Notes: generated by a model not told the origin, from the letters alone. Counted from the first letter of the stretch, positions 8,954 to 17,441 are shown. The stretch: DNA of 48,945 nt from an uncultured Opitutales bacterium (GCA_944389195.1 CALXLM010000005.1:1-48945); one strand, 5' to 3'. Numbers and translations: made by a program.

Positions 8954-10372
8954 TTATTCGGTAGCGGGGGCCTCGGTTTCCGGAAACATAACAACTATGT
9001 ATGCAACTTCGCCGTTTTGGTTCAATAGCGGCTTATATGATATTTCGCGAAGTTTGCCGTTGATCACCATGCGTTTGACTGTTTCGTTTTTTGTTTCGAT
9101 TGCGGTTTTAAGCATGCAATCTGAGTCGCTGGGGGGGGTGCCGCAAATCGGGTTAAAATCCCTGTAGTCCGAAATGTTGCAGGGTTTTTCCCCGATTATT
9201 TTTGCGGCGGCGTCATTTGCACTTTTTATATTGCCGTCGCCGTCGAACAGCAAGATGGGAAAATCCAGAGATTTCAATATCATCGACTTTTGCAGGTAGT
9301 TTTCCCTAAGTTTTTCGTATGAAACTTTTCTATCTTGCGCTATTTGTATTATTTTCGATACATTTAGAACCGTGTTTTTATCAAGTTCTGAAAACTTTCT
9401 GCGGTTTTTCAAACATTCCACGCATAGAAATCCGGGAGTTTCCCCATCGAAAAGCATTCCGAATATAATCGCCGATTTTACTTCCGACTCTTTCAATGCT
9501 GTCAGTACGGCGTCGAACTCCGGTTCCGTTTTTTCATCTGAACAGTCGTATATTAAAATGTTTTGGGATAGTATGTTTTCGTAAAATTTGGAGGTTTTGT
9601 TTATTTCATGCTTCGCCACCGGAAACTTTGTCGAATTTCCGCAACATTCGGCCAATATCGACGCGCTTCCGGTGCCGGAGTTGAATGAATAAACGGCGGC
9701 GCGGTCGGCGCCGAGCCACTTTGTTATGTTTTCAAGCAACAAACCGGTAAAATTGTCGAATCCCTTGTCTTGGGCTATCATTTGCAAGGCTATTCTGTAT
9801 ATTTTCTCGTGCTCGAGAAGTGTGTCGGCGCGCTTTTGCCTTTCGTGCCGTTCGGTGGTGTTTTCGCACGATATGAGGTATGTTCCGATTCCGAAAAGCT
9901 CTTCAGGGAGGGGCTTTACACGGGTTTCAAAATGTTGTCCTGCGGAGTTTGAAGCGTCGAATTCGAAATCCGCGCATTGCAGGGCGGTATCCGATATCTC
10001 CCTAAACGCGCGTTTGTAAAGCTTCTCCTCTTTCGGTCCGAATTCCCTGAGCCTTTTTGACTTTGCAAATAATGGAGTTTTAAACCGCTGGTAAACAATT
10101 TCGCCGTCTCCTGAAACAACCGCAAATTCACAGGGAAGATCGTCAAAAATGCGCTCGAGCTTTTTTTGCACAAGCAGGGATTTTTTCAAGCGCCGCGCGC
10201 ATGCGGCGCAGACCGCCGCCAATGCCGCAAAAAGCGTTAAAAACACAAGGATTATCGTTTGGTTTGAAATCGAGCCTTCGGGTTCTGCAAGCTGTGAATC
10301 TCCTGCCGTTGCCGACAATCCGGTTAAAAATGCCGCTGCAAATATAACCGTTTTTTTTATGTTAATATCCAT
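8954..10372 (-). CDS. Orphan membrane PAS-GAF-PAS sensor without an output domain
   Basis: 472 residues. An N-terminal hydrophobic segment (about 8-23, signal-like) and a second membrane span (about 39-60) anchor it. A PAS-like domain follows (about 72-170, starting IFDDLPCEFAVVSGDGEI), then a helical linker (TERHERQKRADTLLEHEKIY), a GAF domain (about 205-340) and a second PAS domain (about 350-465, FPILLFDGDGNIKSAN). The protein stops there: no histidine kinase, GGDEF, EAL or HTH region is present, and no kinase gene adjoins. It resembles the sensory half of verrucomicrobial hybrid kinases. It could act by protein contact or be a shortened kinase. The domain calls are moderately sure and the role is unknown. 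Confidence 0.65.
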   Translation of the reverse strand: MDINIKKTVIFAAAFLTGLSATAGDSQLAEPEGSISNQTIILVFLTLFAALAAVCAACARRLKKSLLVQKKLERIFDDLPCEFAVVSGDGEIVYQRFKTPLFAKSKRLREFGPKEEKLYKRAFREISDTALQCADFEFDASNSAGQHFETRVKPLPEELFGIGTYLISCENTTERHERQKRADTLLEHEKIYRIALQMIAQDKGFDNFTGLLLENITKWLGADRAAVYSFNSGTGSASILAECCGNSTKFPVAKHEINKTSKFYENILSQNILIYDCSDEKTEPEFDAVLTALKESEVKSAIIFGMLFDGETPGFLCVECLKNRRKFSELDKNTVLNVSKIIQIAQDRKVSYEKLRENYLQKSMILKSLDFPILLFDGDGNIKSANDAAAKIIGEKPCNISDYRDFNPICGTPPSDSDCMLKTAIETKNETVKRMVINGKLREISYKPLLNQNGEVAYIVVMFPETEAPATE

Positions 10373-10593
10373 ATAACTTTTGTTTTGGAATATACCTATC
10401 CGTATTTCCCATTAAAACTAAAACATTGTCAACTTTAAACGGCTTTTTCGTTTAACTAAGCCGTATCTGCGGCGTTTCGTATTTTGTTATAGGGGTATTT
10501 TAAGGAGGGCGGATTTGCTTTTTTCCCCAGAGCTGATGCGCCTTTGCGGGGCTTTCATACATAAACGGAAATCAAAAAGTTATAAAATTGTTC

Positions 10594-10623
10594 TTGACGT
10601 GCGCCTTTTGCGCGGCATTATGG
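10594..10623 (+). promoter_or_regulatory. Candidate promoter for the HPr gene
   Basis: A ttgacg at 10594-10599 is followed after about 18 bases by ttatgg (10618-10623). The -35 is good and the -10 is poor. Start of transcription would leave a leader of roughly 22 bases before the ATG at 10653. Confidence 0.4.
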
Positions 10624-10652
10624 GCTACTTAATTTTTTAATATAAAGTGAAC

Positions 10653-10934
10653 ATGCCGCAATTAGAAATATCACGCGTTCTCGTCGTTCAAAATAAGATG
10701 GGCATACATGCCCGTCCAGCAGCGATGATTGTGCGCATATCGAACAAATATGCCAACTGCGAAGTCTGGGTCGAAAAAGACGGCGAGCAGGTTAACGGCA
10801 AAAGTATCATGAGCCTGATGATGCTCGCTGCCGGCAAAGGTTCAGAGGTGAGGTTTGTCGCAAGCGGCGACGACGCTTCGGCGATGCTCGACGAAATAGA
10901 AAACCTTTTCAACCGCAAGTTTGACGAGGAATAA
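10653..10934 (+). CDS. ptsH: Phosphocarrier protein HPr
   Basis: 93 residues from the ATG at 10653; a GTG two codons earlier is less likely. HPr relays phosphate from enzyme I to sugar-specific PTS proteins or, in many non-Firmicutes, to regulatory targets. The catalytic histidine is His19 in GIHARPA, and the regulatory serine of the HPr kinase site is Ser51 in GKSIMSLM. No enzyme I, HPr kinase or EII gene adjoins, so it may serve a regulatory PTS, as is common in bacteria without PTS sugar transport. A strong terminator follows. The gene converges on rpsA. Confidence 0.93.
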   Translation: MPQLEISRVLVVQNKMGIHARPAAMIVRISNKYANCEVWVEKDGEQVNGKSIMSLMMLAAGKGSEVRFVASGDDASAMLDEIENLFNRKFDEE

Positions 10935-10968
10935 GATAGGGCTTTCGCTTTTTTTATAAGCAGAGAAT

Positions 10969-10993
10969 CCCGCATATTTTTGCGGGTTTTTTT
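10969..10993 (+). terminator. Rho-independent terminator after ptsH
   Basis: The stem cccgca/tgcggg (10969-10974 with 10981-10986) closes an A/T loop and is followed by seven T residues. It lies 35 bases after the HPr stop. Confidence 0.85.
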
Positions 10994-11151
10994 GTCTGCG
11001 CGCCGTGGCTTTTGCGCCTGTTTGCCTCCAAGATCTCGCGCCGCGACTTGGGGGCGTGGCGGGGCTGGGTCGGCAAAATGCTGCAAGACAGAAATGCGTA
11101 CTGGCTTTCGTTGCGCTTCCAACGCTTTTAAATAGGAAAAAGCAAATAGAA

Positions 11152-11183
11152 TAAAAAAACGCGCCCAGAACGGACGCGTTTTT
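11152..11183 (-). terminator. Rho-independent terminator after rpsA
   Basis: A 10-bp stem (11157-11166 with 11072+100, that is 11172-11181, one G-T pair) has a 5-base loop and A/T runs on both sides, so it can stop transcription from either direction. It lies about 25 bases beyond the rpsA stop on the minus strand. Confidence 0.85.
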
Positions 11184-11208
11184 GCATGCGTTAAACGTAA
11201 CGCAGTAA

Positions 11209-12870
11209 TTATTCTTTTGTGGCCTCGTCGAGCAGGTCTCCCAGAGAGGTGAGATCCTGATCCTTCCGTATTTTTTCGAAGGCGGCGACTTCTTCGGCAA
11301 GCTTTTCGGCGTCGTATTGAGCGGCCTTGATGGAAAGGCCGATGCGGCGTTCGTCGCGGTCGATCTTGACCACGCGCGCGGTGACTTCGTCTCCGACTTT
11401 CAGGTGGTCTCTGATTTTTTCCACATGGTCTTCGCTGATTTGGCTTATATGCACAAGCCCGTCGATGTCGTTTTGGAGTTCGACAAACGCGCCGTAGTTG
11501 GTTATCTTGCTGACTTTTCCCTTTACGAGGTCGCCGATTCTGAACAGGGAGTCTATTTCCTCCCACGGATCAACAGTCAACTGTTTTATGCCGAGAGATA
11601 TGCGCTGGTTTTCGGGATCGACGACAAGAACGATGGCGTCAACCTCGTCGCCTTTCTTCAGCATTTCGCTCGGGTGGTTAATTTTACGCGTCCAGCTCAT
11701 GTCTGAAACGTGGACCATACCGTCGATGCCCTCTTCGAGCTCCACGAACGCGCCGTAGGTGGTGAGGTTTCTTACCTTGCCGCGGACGTGCGCGCCGACC
11801 GGATAGTTGTGGACGGCCATCTCCCACGGATTTTCCTCGAGCTGGCGCAGGCCGAGCGAAATCTTTTGCTCGTCCTTTGCTATGCTGAGAACGACCGCTT
11901 CCACTTCGTCTCCTACTTTAAGCACCTCCGAGGGTTTCGTTATGCGTTTTGTCCACGAGAATTCGGTTATGTGGACAAGCCCCTCGACGCCTTCTTCAAG
12001 CTCTATAAACGCCCCGTAATTTACGAGGTTTACAACTTTGCCGCGGACGCGCGCGCCGACCGGATACTTGCGCTCGATGTTGCCCCACGGGTTGGAGGTG
12101 GTCTGCTTGAGCCCCAGCGAAACGCGCTCGCGCTCCGTATCGACCTCTATTATCATTACCGAAAGCTCTTCGCCAACTTTTACCATTTCGCTCGGGTGGG
12201 AAATTCTTCCCCAGCTCATGTCCGTAATGTGGAGAAGCCCGTCGAGCCCGTCCAAATCTATGAATGCTCCGTAGTCGGTTATATTCTTTACTATACCCCT
12301 GCGTATGTCGCCCGGCTTTACTTCGGAGAGGAGTTTGCGGCGTTTTTCGGCGCGCTGCTCCTCTATGAGCTCGCGGCGCGAGACCACGATATTTTTGCGC
12401 TCAACATTGATTTTTACGACTTTGAAATCGTAGGTTTGCCCTACATACTGGTCTAAATTTTTCGGCGGTTGAACGTCTATTTGCGATGCGGGAAGGAACG
12501 AATCCACACCTATGCTTACGATGAGTCCGCCCTTTACTTTGGCCTTTACCCTGCCGGGCAGAATTGCGCCTTCGTGGCAGTTTGCCAATATTTCTTCCCA
12601 GTTCTTTTTCTGCTGGGCTTTGTCGTAGGAGATTACGGGATTGCCTTCGCGGTCTTCGAGCTTTTCAAGCAGAACTTCAATTTCCTGCCCGACCTGCACG
12701 TCGTTAATGTCGATAAATTCGCTTACCGGCACTACGCCCTCGCTTTTGCCGCCAATATCGACTACGACTTCATTTTGGCGGATTTCTATGATTTTGCCCT
12801 TTATTATAGAGCCCTGTTTGAGTTCGGCAAAACTGCTGTTGGCCAGCAATTCTTCCATTACGTTGTTCAT
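11209..12870 (-). CDS. rpsA: Small-subunit ribosomal protein S1
   Basis: 553 residues with six S1 (OB-fold) repeats starting near residues 20, 105, 190, 275, 360 and 445. Repeats 3-6 carry the classical YGAF(I/V)(D/E)L and GL(L/V)H(I/V) motifs that bind RNA; repeats 1-2 are divergent, as in E. coli where they dock to the ribosome. The length matches E. coli S1 (557). The protein recruits structured or leaderless-prone mRNAs to the 30S subunit. The ATG at 12870 has a good Shine-Dalgarno (aaggaaa) about five bases upstream, unusual for this window. A perfect 7-bp hairpin lies just upstream, fitting autoregulation by S1. A strong terminator follows. Confidence 0.97.
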   Translation of the reverse strand: MNNVMEELLANSSFAELKQGSIIKGKIIEIRQNEVVVDIGGKSEGVVPVSEFIDINDVQVGQEIEVLLEKLEDREGNPVISYDKAQQKKNWEEILANCHEGAILPGRVKAKVKGGLIVSIGVDSFLPASQIDVQPPKNLDQYVGQTYDFKVVKINVERKNIVVSRRELIEEQRAEKRRKLLSEVKPGDIRRGIVKNITDYGAFIDLDGLDGLLHITDMSWGRISHPSEMVKVGEELSVMIIEVDTERERVSLGLKQTTSNPWGNIERKYPVGARVRGKVVNLVNYGAFIELEEGVEGLVHITEFSWTKRITKPSEVLKVGDEVEAVVLSIAKDEQKISLGLRQLEENPWEMAVHNYPVGAHVRGKVRNLTTYGAFVELEEGIDGMVHVSDMSWTRKINHPSEMLKKGDEVDAIVLVVDPENQRISLGIKQLTVDPWEEIDSLFRIGDLVKGKVSKITNYGAFVELQNDIDGLVHISQISEDHVEKIRDHLKVGDEVTARVVKIDRDERRIGLSIKAAQYDAEKLAEEVAAFEKIRKDQDLTSLGDLLDEATKE

Positions 12871-12884
12871 TGTTTTCCTTGTGT

Positions 12885-12902
12885 CGTTTCCGGTTGGAAA
12901 CG
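12885..12902 (-). promoter_or_regulatory. Hairpin in the rpsA leader
   Basis: A perfect 7-bp stem (cgtttcc/ggaaacg) with a 4-base loop lies 15 bases before the rpsA start codon, next to the Shine-Dalgarno. Known rpsA leaders contain hairpins used in autogenous control. The role here is inferred from position only. Confidence 0.45.
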
Positions 12903-13204
12903 GGTTGATTGTTATTGTTTTAGTCGTGGAACGCGACCGTCGCGCCGCATCGATCTAAAAATAAAGGCTCGAAATTTATTCTATCGGGACCGTTGCGCAA
13001 GCCTTTTTTGAAAAAATCTCTTTCTTTTATAGCTGCTTGGAAATTTCAGCGAAAAAAACTTGTCCCGAAAACTTATTGCCTGAATCGTTAAAAAAATAGA
13101 AATAGCCGCTTCGGATTTAAGCGGCAGTTTCATGGCTAATCTTTTTTTAGTCAAAATATTTCAATAAAAATAAAAATAAAACAAAAGAATATTCGACTTT
13201 GCTC
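12903..13204. other. Divergent spacer between rpsA and the GH42-like gene
   Basis: No gene seen. The half near rpsA holds its promoter, not clearly recognisable, and upstream leader. The half from 13140 is extremely A/T-rich (runs of A and T around 13141-13190) and precedes the promoter of the glycosidase gene. Confidence 0.5.
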
Positions 13205-13233
13205 TTGACGAATTTTTATAGTTTGCAAATCAT
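13205..13233 (+). promoter_or_regulatory. Promoter of the GH42-like gene, predicted leaderless
   Basis: ttgacg (13205-13210), a 17-base spacer and aatcat (13228-13233). The ATG at 13240 lies 7 bases after the -10, where transcription would start, so the mRNA would have almost no leader. No Shine-Dalgarno is present. The -10 is imperfect. Confidence 0.45.
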
Positions 13234-13239
13234 TTTCAT

Positions 13240-15957
13240 ATGAAAGTGTCCGGCGTTTTTTTGGCGTGTTTTTCTGTTTTGTTTGCAGTTTCCGATATTT
13301 TTGGGGCTTCATACAAAGTCGAGTCGTTTAACGGCGTGCCGTTTGTGACGGTTGACGGGAAACCGGTCCGGTCTCGCCATTTTCTCGGTTGGATGGGCGG
13401 CGGCAAAAGCCCCGACATAGGGTCGGATTGGAGAGATTACCATCTCGACTTTTCGCATGCCGAGGATTCCGTCTGCGGAGGGATAAAAATCCTTGTGGGC
13501 AACGACGTTTCGGATTTGTACATATCGCGCCTCGAACTTGAGAATCTCGACGACGGTTCAAGGATTCCGCTTTACGATTTTTCCGCCTCGCCGTACGACA
13601 AATCAAAACTGTCGTGGCTTTTCCCCAAAGAGATAGACCCGCAACCGGTAATTTCGATAAAAAACGAAAACATTGGCGGAGAAAGCATATTGCATATAAA
13701 TAAAATACAAAAAGACCTTACCTGCGACAGGCTCGTTTTCCATCTGCGCCATTTCGAGATAAAAAAAGGCGTTAAGTACCGTTTTCACATTCGGGCAAAA
13801 ACCGATTTGCCGAGCAGACTGTACCTTATTTCATATATTTTAAGTCCATACGAAGTCATCGCCGAAAACCGAAAGTCCTTTCTTCTTAAGCAGGAGAAGA
13901 TTGCCGCCGATGCGGGCGTTGATTTTATCCATTTCGGGGTGCCGACTTTGTGGAACTTGCGCGACTTTTCGTCGATGCGCGAAATAGACAATGCGTTCAA
14001 CGCCGTCATAGCCGTCAATCCCGATGCGAAAATTATTGTTAGGATAGGCACCGAAAGCGAAGCCCACCGCCGCGCGCATCCCGACGAGGTTATGGTAGAT
14101 TCCGACGGGAAACCCATTACGCGGGGATACGACGGGGCCAACTATTCGTCTCCGTCGTCTAAAAGTTTTAGGGCTGCCGTCGCCGAGGGCGTGCGCAATA
14201 CGATAGAGTACATAGAGTCCAAATTTCCCGACAACATTGCCGGATACCACCCGTGCGGTGGGCAGTCGGGAGAATTTTTTTACGGGGCTTCGGGGCAATG
14301 GGAACTTGCCGGCTACGACAAGGCCACTTTGACCGCATGGCGCAAATGGCTTGCAAACAAGTATAAAACGCCTGAAGCCCTCCAGAAGGCTTGGAACTCC
14401 CCGAAGCTGACGCCTTTCAAGGCTGTCGAAGTGCCGGATAGCCGTGCGAGGCGCGAGGCCACGACGCATCTTATGAATCCCAAAGTCAATGCGCCGGCCA
14501 TTGATTTTAATACTTTTCTTCAGGACGAAATGGCCGACCATGTTCTCGGGATAGCGAAAGTCGTGCGCGAAACCACCAAAAAGCTTGGCGTTGACAGGCT
14601 TTCGCTGGTGTTTTTCGGATACGCCTACGAGCTGTCCGGCTATCCCAACGGCCCGGCGGTTTCCGGGCATTACGCGCTAAAGCGAATACTCGATTCGCCG
14701 TATGTCGACATAGCGTCGGGACCGATTTCATATTCTTTAAGGGGTTTGGGCGGCATGAAACTCACGATGAGCGCGGCCGACAGCTTTGCGAACTCGGGAA
14801 AAATGTGGTTCGACGAGGACGACAACCGCACATATCTGATTTGGACGAGCGGAACTCCGCTGCTTGTAGCCGATCCGGCGCAGCGCACGGTTGAGGACAC
14901 AAGGAAGGTCATGCGCCGCAATCTCGCCCAGCAAACTATCCGCAACCACGGCTCATGGTGGATGGATTTGTTCGGCGGCGGATGGTTCAACGACCCTGAA
15001 ATTTGGATTGAAATGAAAAAGTTCCGCAAAAGCGAACTCGATATGATAAGGCGCCCGCAGCCGTATAGGCCTCCCGTGGCGCTGATTCATTCCGACAGGG
15101 CCGTCATGCACATAGGCGGAAACCGCGCATCGCAGGTGACGTCGGCCCCGCTTTTGCACAGCAGCAGGATAGCCATGAGCAAATCGGGCATACCGTTCGG
15201 GCAATACATTTTGGAGGACATCTTGGAGAGGAAGTTTTCGGCAAAATTAAACGTCTTTTTGCTGGCATCTGCGCTTACTGCGCAGGAGCGCAAAACGCTT
15301 GCCGAAGTATCCGGACAGTCTGCGGCAATATGGTGTTGGACTCCCGGACTTGTCGATTTGGAAAAAGGCGATTTTTCTTGCGAAGCCGTCAAGGAACTTA
15401 CCGGATTCGACGTTTCGTGCGCCGGCGACACGGAGGCAACCGTTTATTCGACCAAGGAGGGGAGGGAGGCCGGTTTGCCGGAAAAATTCGGGCCGGGCGC
15501 AAAGATAAAGCCGCTGCTGGCGGTGGAGGCGCGTGAAGGCGACGTGGTTTTGGCTAAATATTCCAACGGCAAAAACGCCGTCGTTTTGAGGCGTGCGGGC
15601 GAAAAGTCCAAGATGTTTGTCGGCACGACGATGATACCCACGGAACTTTACCGCCATATGGCGGCGGTTTCGGGTTTGCACATCTATACAAAACAGCCCG
15701 CCGCAGTTTACGCAAACGGAGGGTATGTATCGGTGACTGCAAATTCGTCGGAGCCGCACGAAATAGACCTGGGGTACAAAAACAACGTTTACGACGCAGT
15801 TTCGGGAAAGCGCGTCGGCAAGGGGCCGGTTTTAAAATTCGACATGGAAAAGGGCGACGTAAAATTCTTGCGGCTCGGCAAGGGAAACGAGAGCGCCGAT
15901 AAAGCAGGTCGGCAGGTTCGAAAAGGCGAAGAAAAATCCGAAGCTGCCTCTCAATGA
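13240..15957 (+). CDS. Secreted GH42-like (clan GH-A) glycoside hydrolase
   Basis: 905 residues with a signal peptide (about 1-22, ending IFGAS). An N-terminal beta domain (about 25-200) precedes a (beta/alpha)8 domain (about 210-560) resembling GH42 beta-galactosidase-type enzymes. Candidate catalytic glutamates are in GGQSGEFFYG (about residue 345) and in MWFDEDD (about residue 525); both assignments are inferred from spacing. After it come a trimerisation/GATase-like region (about 590-800) and a short beta domain, the GH42 order. The C-terminus ends in a charged tail that overlaps the convergent DUF2752 gene by 7 bases. It probably releases galactose- or related sugar residues from glycans. 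The family call is moderate. Confidence 0.7.
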   Translation: MKVSGVFLACFSVLFAVSDIFGASYKVESFNGVPFVTVDGKPVRSRHFLGWMGGGKSPDIGSDWRDYHLDFSHAEDSVCGGIKILVGNDVSDLYISRLELENLDDGSRIPLYDFSASPYDKSKLSWLFPKEIDPQPVISIKNENIGGESILHINKIQKDLTCDRLVFHLRHFEIKKGVKYRFHIRAKTDLPSRLYLISYILSPYEVIAENRKSFLLKQEKIAADAGVDFIHFGVPTLWNLRDFSSMREIDNAFNAVIAVNPDAKIIVRIGTESEAHRRAHPDEVMVDSDGKPITRGYDGANYSSPSSKSFRAAVAEGVRNTIEYIESKFPDNIAGYHPCGGQSGEFFYGASGQWELAGYDKATLTAWRKWLANKYKTPEALQKAWNSPKLTPFKAVEVPDSRARREATTHLMNPKVNAPAIDFNTFLQDEMADHVLGIAKVVRETTKKLGVDRLSLVFFGYAYELSGYPNGPAVSGHYALKRILDSPYVDIASGPISYSLRGLGGMKLTMSAADSFANSGKMWFDEDDNRTYLIWTSGTPLLVADPAQRTVEDTRKVMRRNLAQQTIRNHGSWWMDLFGGGWFNDPEIWIEMKKFRKSELDMIRRPQPYRPPVALIHSDRAVMHIGGNRASQVTSAPLLHSSRIAMSKSGIPFGQYILEDILERKFSAKLNVFLLASALTAQERKTLAEVSGQSAAIWCWTPGLVDLEKGDFSCEAVKELTGFDVSCAGDTEATVYSTKEGREAGLPEKFGPGAKIKPLLAVEAREGDVVLAKYSNGKNAVVLRRAGEKSKMFVGTTMIPTELYRHMAAVSGLHIYTKQPAAVYANGGYVSVTANSSEPHEIDLGYKNNVYDAVSGKRVGKGPVLKFDMEKGDVKFLRLGKGNESADKAGRQVRKGEEKSEAASQ

Positions 15958-16307
15958 GGCGCCAGAAAAGAAAATTTATCTATATTTCTAAGGACCGTAA
16001 AAAGAACAAATGCTAAAAGTATAAATAAGCTGATAAACGGTATTCTGAAAATCGACGGAAAAAGCATCATTATCGGAACGAGAGGCAGCAGTATCACGGC
16101 GAGAATATTTTGCGAGGCGGCCTCCGCAATGTTTCCGTGCACGAGTGCATGCAGGGCCCTCAGCGTACCGCAGCCCGGGCAGTAAAGGTTTGTAAGGGCG
16201 TTTGTAGGGCACGGCGGGAAGAAAGCTTCCGTTGAAGGATCGAAAAGGTAGAGAACTATGAGCAGCGCGGAAAGTCCGGCAAGTATGAGCGCGTTTGAAA
16301 ATTTCAT
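15951..16307 (-). CDS. DUF2752 membrane protein
   Basis: 118 residues from the ATG at 16307; a TTG at 16319 would overlap the preceding stop and add four residues. Three hydrophobic segments (about 6-24, 68-86 and 90-108) and the family signature YCPGCGTLRALHALVHGN (about residues 43-60) identify DUF2752. The CxGC pair followed by a conserved His suggests a metal or redox site, but no function is established. It is the last gene of an operon with three CD225-like genes, a pairing I recognise from other bacterial genomes. Its 3' end overlaps the convergent GH42-like gene. Confidence 0.85.
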   Translation of the reverse strand: MKFSNALILAGLSALLIVLYLFDPSTEAFFPPCPTNALTNLYCPGCGTLRALHALVHGNIAEAASQNILAVILLPLVPIMMLFPSIFRIPFISLFILLAFVLFTVLRNIDKFSFLAPH

Positions 16308-16315
16308 GTTTCTTG

Positions 16316-16612
16316 TCAAATTTTCAGCGCGAGGCCGTCGATAAGCTGCGGAAGCATTTTTAACGTTATGCGTATGGCCCAGAAAATTAGGGCTACGTTT
16401 ATTATTGTCGCGGGTATCATTCCCCAGCGCGCCCAGGCCTTTGCCTTATCCGATTCCGCTTTTGCCGTCGCATCGTCGCCGGCAAGATGGGCCTTCAGCG
16501 CGTTCGATGAATGCTTAAGCCCGAACAGCGCAAAATAGTTCCCGAAAACGAAGAAGAAAAACATGCATTCCCCGTTTCCGTCGTCGAAACCGCCTTTGCT
16601 TTTCCCAGCCAT
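16316..16612 (-). CDS. CD225/dispanin-like small membrane protein (third copy, divergent)
   Basis: 98 residues from the ATG at 16612, which shares one base with the stop of the preceding gene (TGATG). It has the two-segment dispanin plan: a hydrophobic stretch FFFFVFGNYFALFGL (about 17-31), the loop pattern LAGDDATAKAESDKAKAWA, and a second membrane helix (about 66-86). The glycine-cysteine motif of the first helix seen in its two neighbours is lost, so it is a divergent member. A longer open frame upstream overlaps the neighbour out of frame and is rejected. Function unknown; bacterial CD225 proteins are related to IFITM-type membrane proteins. Confidence 0.65.
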   Translation of the reverse strand: MAGKSKGGFDDGNGECMFFFFVFGNYFALFGLKHSSNALKAHLAGDDATAKAESDKAKAWARWGMIPATIINVALIFWAIRITLKMLPQLIDGLALKI

Positions 16613-16854
16613 CAAAGCGCAACTGTAATCCATGCGGCGAGGTATGAGAATATCCCGATGATAACGGCGGCCGCCCCCCAGAATTTCGCCTTTTCCGCCG
16701 CCATCATGGCCTTTGCCGGATTGTCGAGCGCTATGTAAGTATTCGCCTTGCCTGCGAACACCACGGCTATCACGCCTATAGGAGGCCAGCAAAACAGGGT
16801 CGCCAATATTCCTATTATTAGGTAGTTTTGAATCTTTTTTTTGAGGTCTTCCAT
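16612..16854 (-). CDS. CD225/dispanin family protein (second copy)
   Basis: 80 residues from the ATG at 16854. Helix 1 (about 11-36) reads IIGILATLFCWPPIGVIAVV, followed by the family loop LDNPAKAMMAAEKAKFW and helix 2 (about 58-78). This is the complete CD225 domain: a re-entrant or membrane helix with Cys-aromatic-Pro-Pro, a basic/alanine-rich amphipathic loop, then a second helix. It begins 5 bases after the first copy ends and overlaps the third copy by one base, so the three are co-translated. Confidence 0.85.
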   Translation of the reverse strand: MEDLKKKIQNYLIIGILATLFCWPPIGVIAVVFAGKANTYIALDNPAKAMMAAEKAKFWGAAAVIIGIFSYLAAWITVAL

Positions 16855-16859
16855 TGCGT

Positions 16860-17144
16860 TTAAGGTGCTAAAAATATTCCGAACACAAGTACAATCGCCA
16901 TTATGAGGTATATCGCAAGGCTTGAAAAAAAGGAAATAAAAATCCAACCCTTTGCCGATTTTGACGCCTCAAGCGCGGCCGGCAGGTTCCCCCTGGCGAG
17001 CGACGCGTCAACCTTTGTGGCGTAGTATATTGACAGCAGCCCGAATGGCAGGCAACAAAAAAGCGTCGCGAGAATTCCCAAAAGGAAATGGTCGGGTATT
17101 TTATTTGTCTCTTCGCGGCAGGGCTCGTTGTGAAAAATGTCCAT
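16860..17144 (-). CDS. CD225/dispanin family protein (first copy)
   Basis: 94 residues, the first gene of the operon. After a polar N-terminus of 18 residues, helix 1 is FLLGILATLFCCLPFGLLSI (about 20-39), the loop is LARGNLPAALEASKSAKGW and helix 2 spans about 67-92. The motif ATLFCCLPFG is the classical CD225 signature, where the cysteines are palmitoylated in eukaryotic IFITM proteins; whether bacteria modify them is unknown. It diverges from the trp operon across a 180-base gap. Confidence 0.85.
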   Translation of the reverse strand: MDIFHNEPCREETNKIPDHFLLGILATLFCCLPFGLLSIYYATKVDASLARGNLPAALEASKSAKGWIFISFFSSLAIYLIMAIVLVFGIFLAP

Positions 17145-17323
17145 TTAAAGCGTTTTTATTTCGCGAAAATTTTGCATTATTGCAGTCGGATTGTCCAACA
17201 TTAATTTTCCCGCAACAAGGTGGCTGAATTAGTGTCCGCATGTGCGCGGCGCGTTTTTTCTTAGGCATTTTGCGGACTTTTTTATGACGGTTTCGGAAAC
17301 TGAAATTTAAAAATAAAAAAATC

Positions 17324-17351
17324 TTGACAATATTTGAAAAGAGAAAATAAC
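17324..17351 (+). promoter_or_regulatory. trp operon promoter
   Basis: A perfect ttgaca (17324-17329), a 16-base spacer and aataac (17346-17351). Transcription would start near 17358, about 15 bases before the leader peptide ATG. The surrounding DNA is A/T-rich. Confidence 0.65.
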
Positions 17352-17372
17352 GTCGCAACCGTATAAAAAAAT

Positions 17373-17414
17373 ATGAACAATTGGTGGTTCAGTAAAGGGT
17401 CGCATAGGGTTTAA
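17373..17414 (+). CDS. trpL: trp leader peptide with tandem Trp codons
   Basis: A 13-codon open frame reads MNNWWFSKGSHRV and stops at 17412-17414. Two adjacent TGG codons (17382-17387) in so short a frame, between a trp promoter and a terminator just before trpE, are the hallmark of transcription attenuation by ribosome stalling. It is too short for routine gene callers. The distance from the Trp codons to the antiterminator strand (17398) suits a stalled ribosome that leaves that strand free. Confidence 0.9.
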   Translation: MNNWWFSKGSHRV

Positions 17415-17441
17415 AAAACGGTTTTTAAACTTTGGGCGGCC
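17398..17441 (+). promoter_or_regulatory. trp attenuator: antiterminator structure
   Basis: ggtcgc (17398-17403) can pair with gcggcc (17436-17441), five Watson-Crick pairs and one G-U. The same gcggcc is the left arm of the terminator, so the two folds exclude each other. A 9-bp A/T hairpin (17409-17417 with 17422-17430) sits between the arms and would stack inside the antiterminator. A ribosome that reaches the leader stop covers 17398-17403 and lets the terminator form. Confidence 0.75.

Noticed and set aside
11710-12456. 248-residue open frame on the plus strand
   Set aside because: Antisense to the S1 repeats of rpsA; its internal repetition merely reflects the S1 repeats.
16613-16792. 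N-terminal extension of the third CD225-like gene
   Set aside because: It is out of frame inside the second CD225 gene and Gly/Arg-rich. The ATG at 16612 gives a normal dispanin-sized protein.
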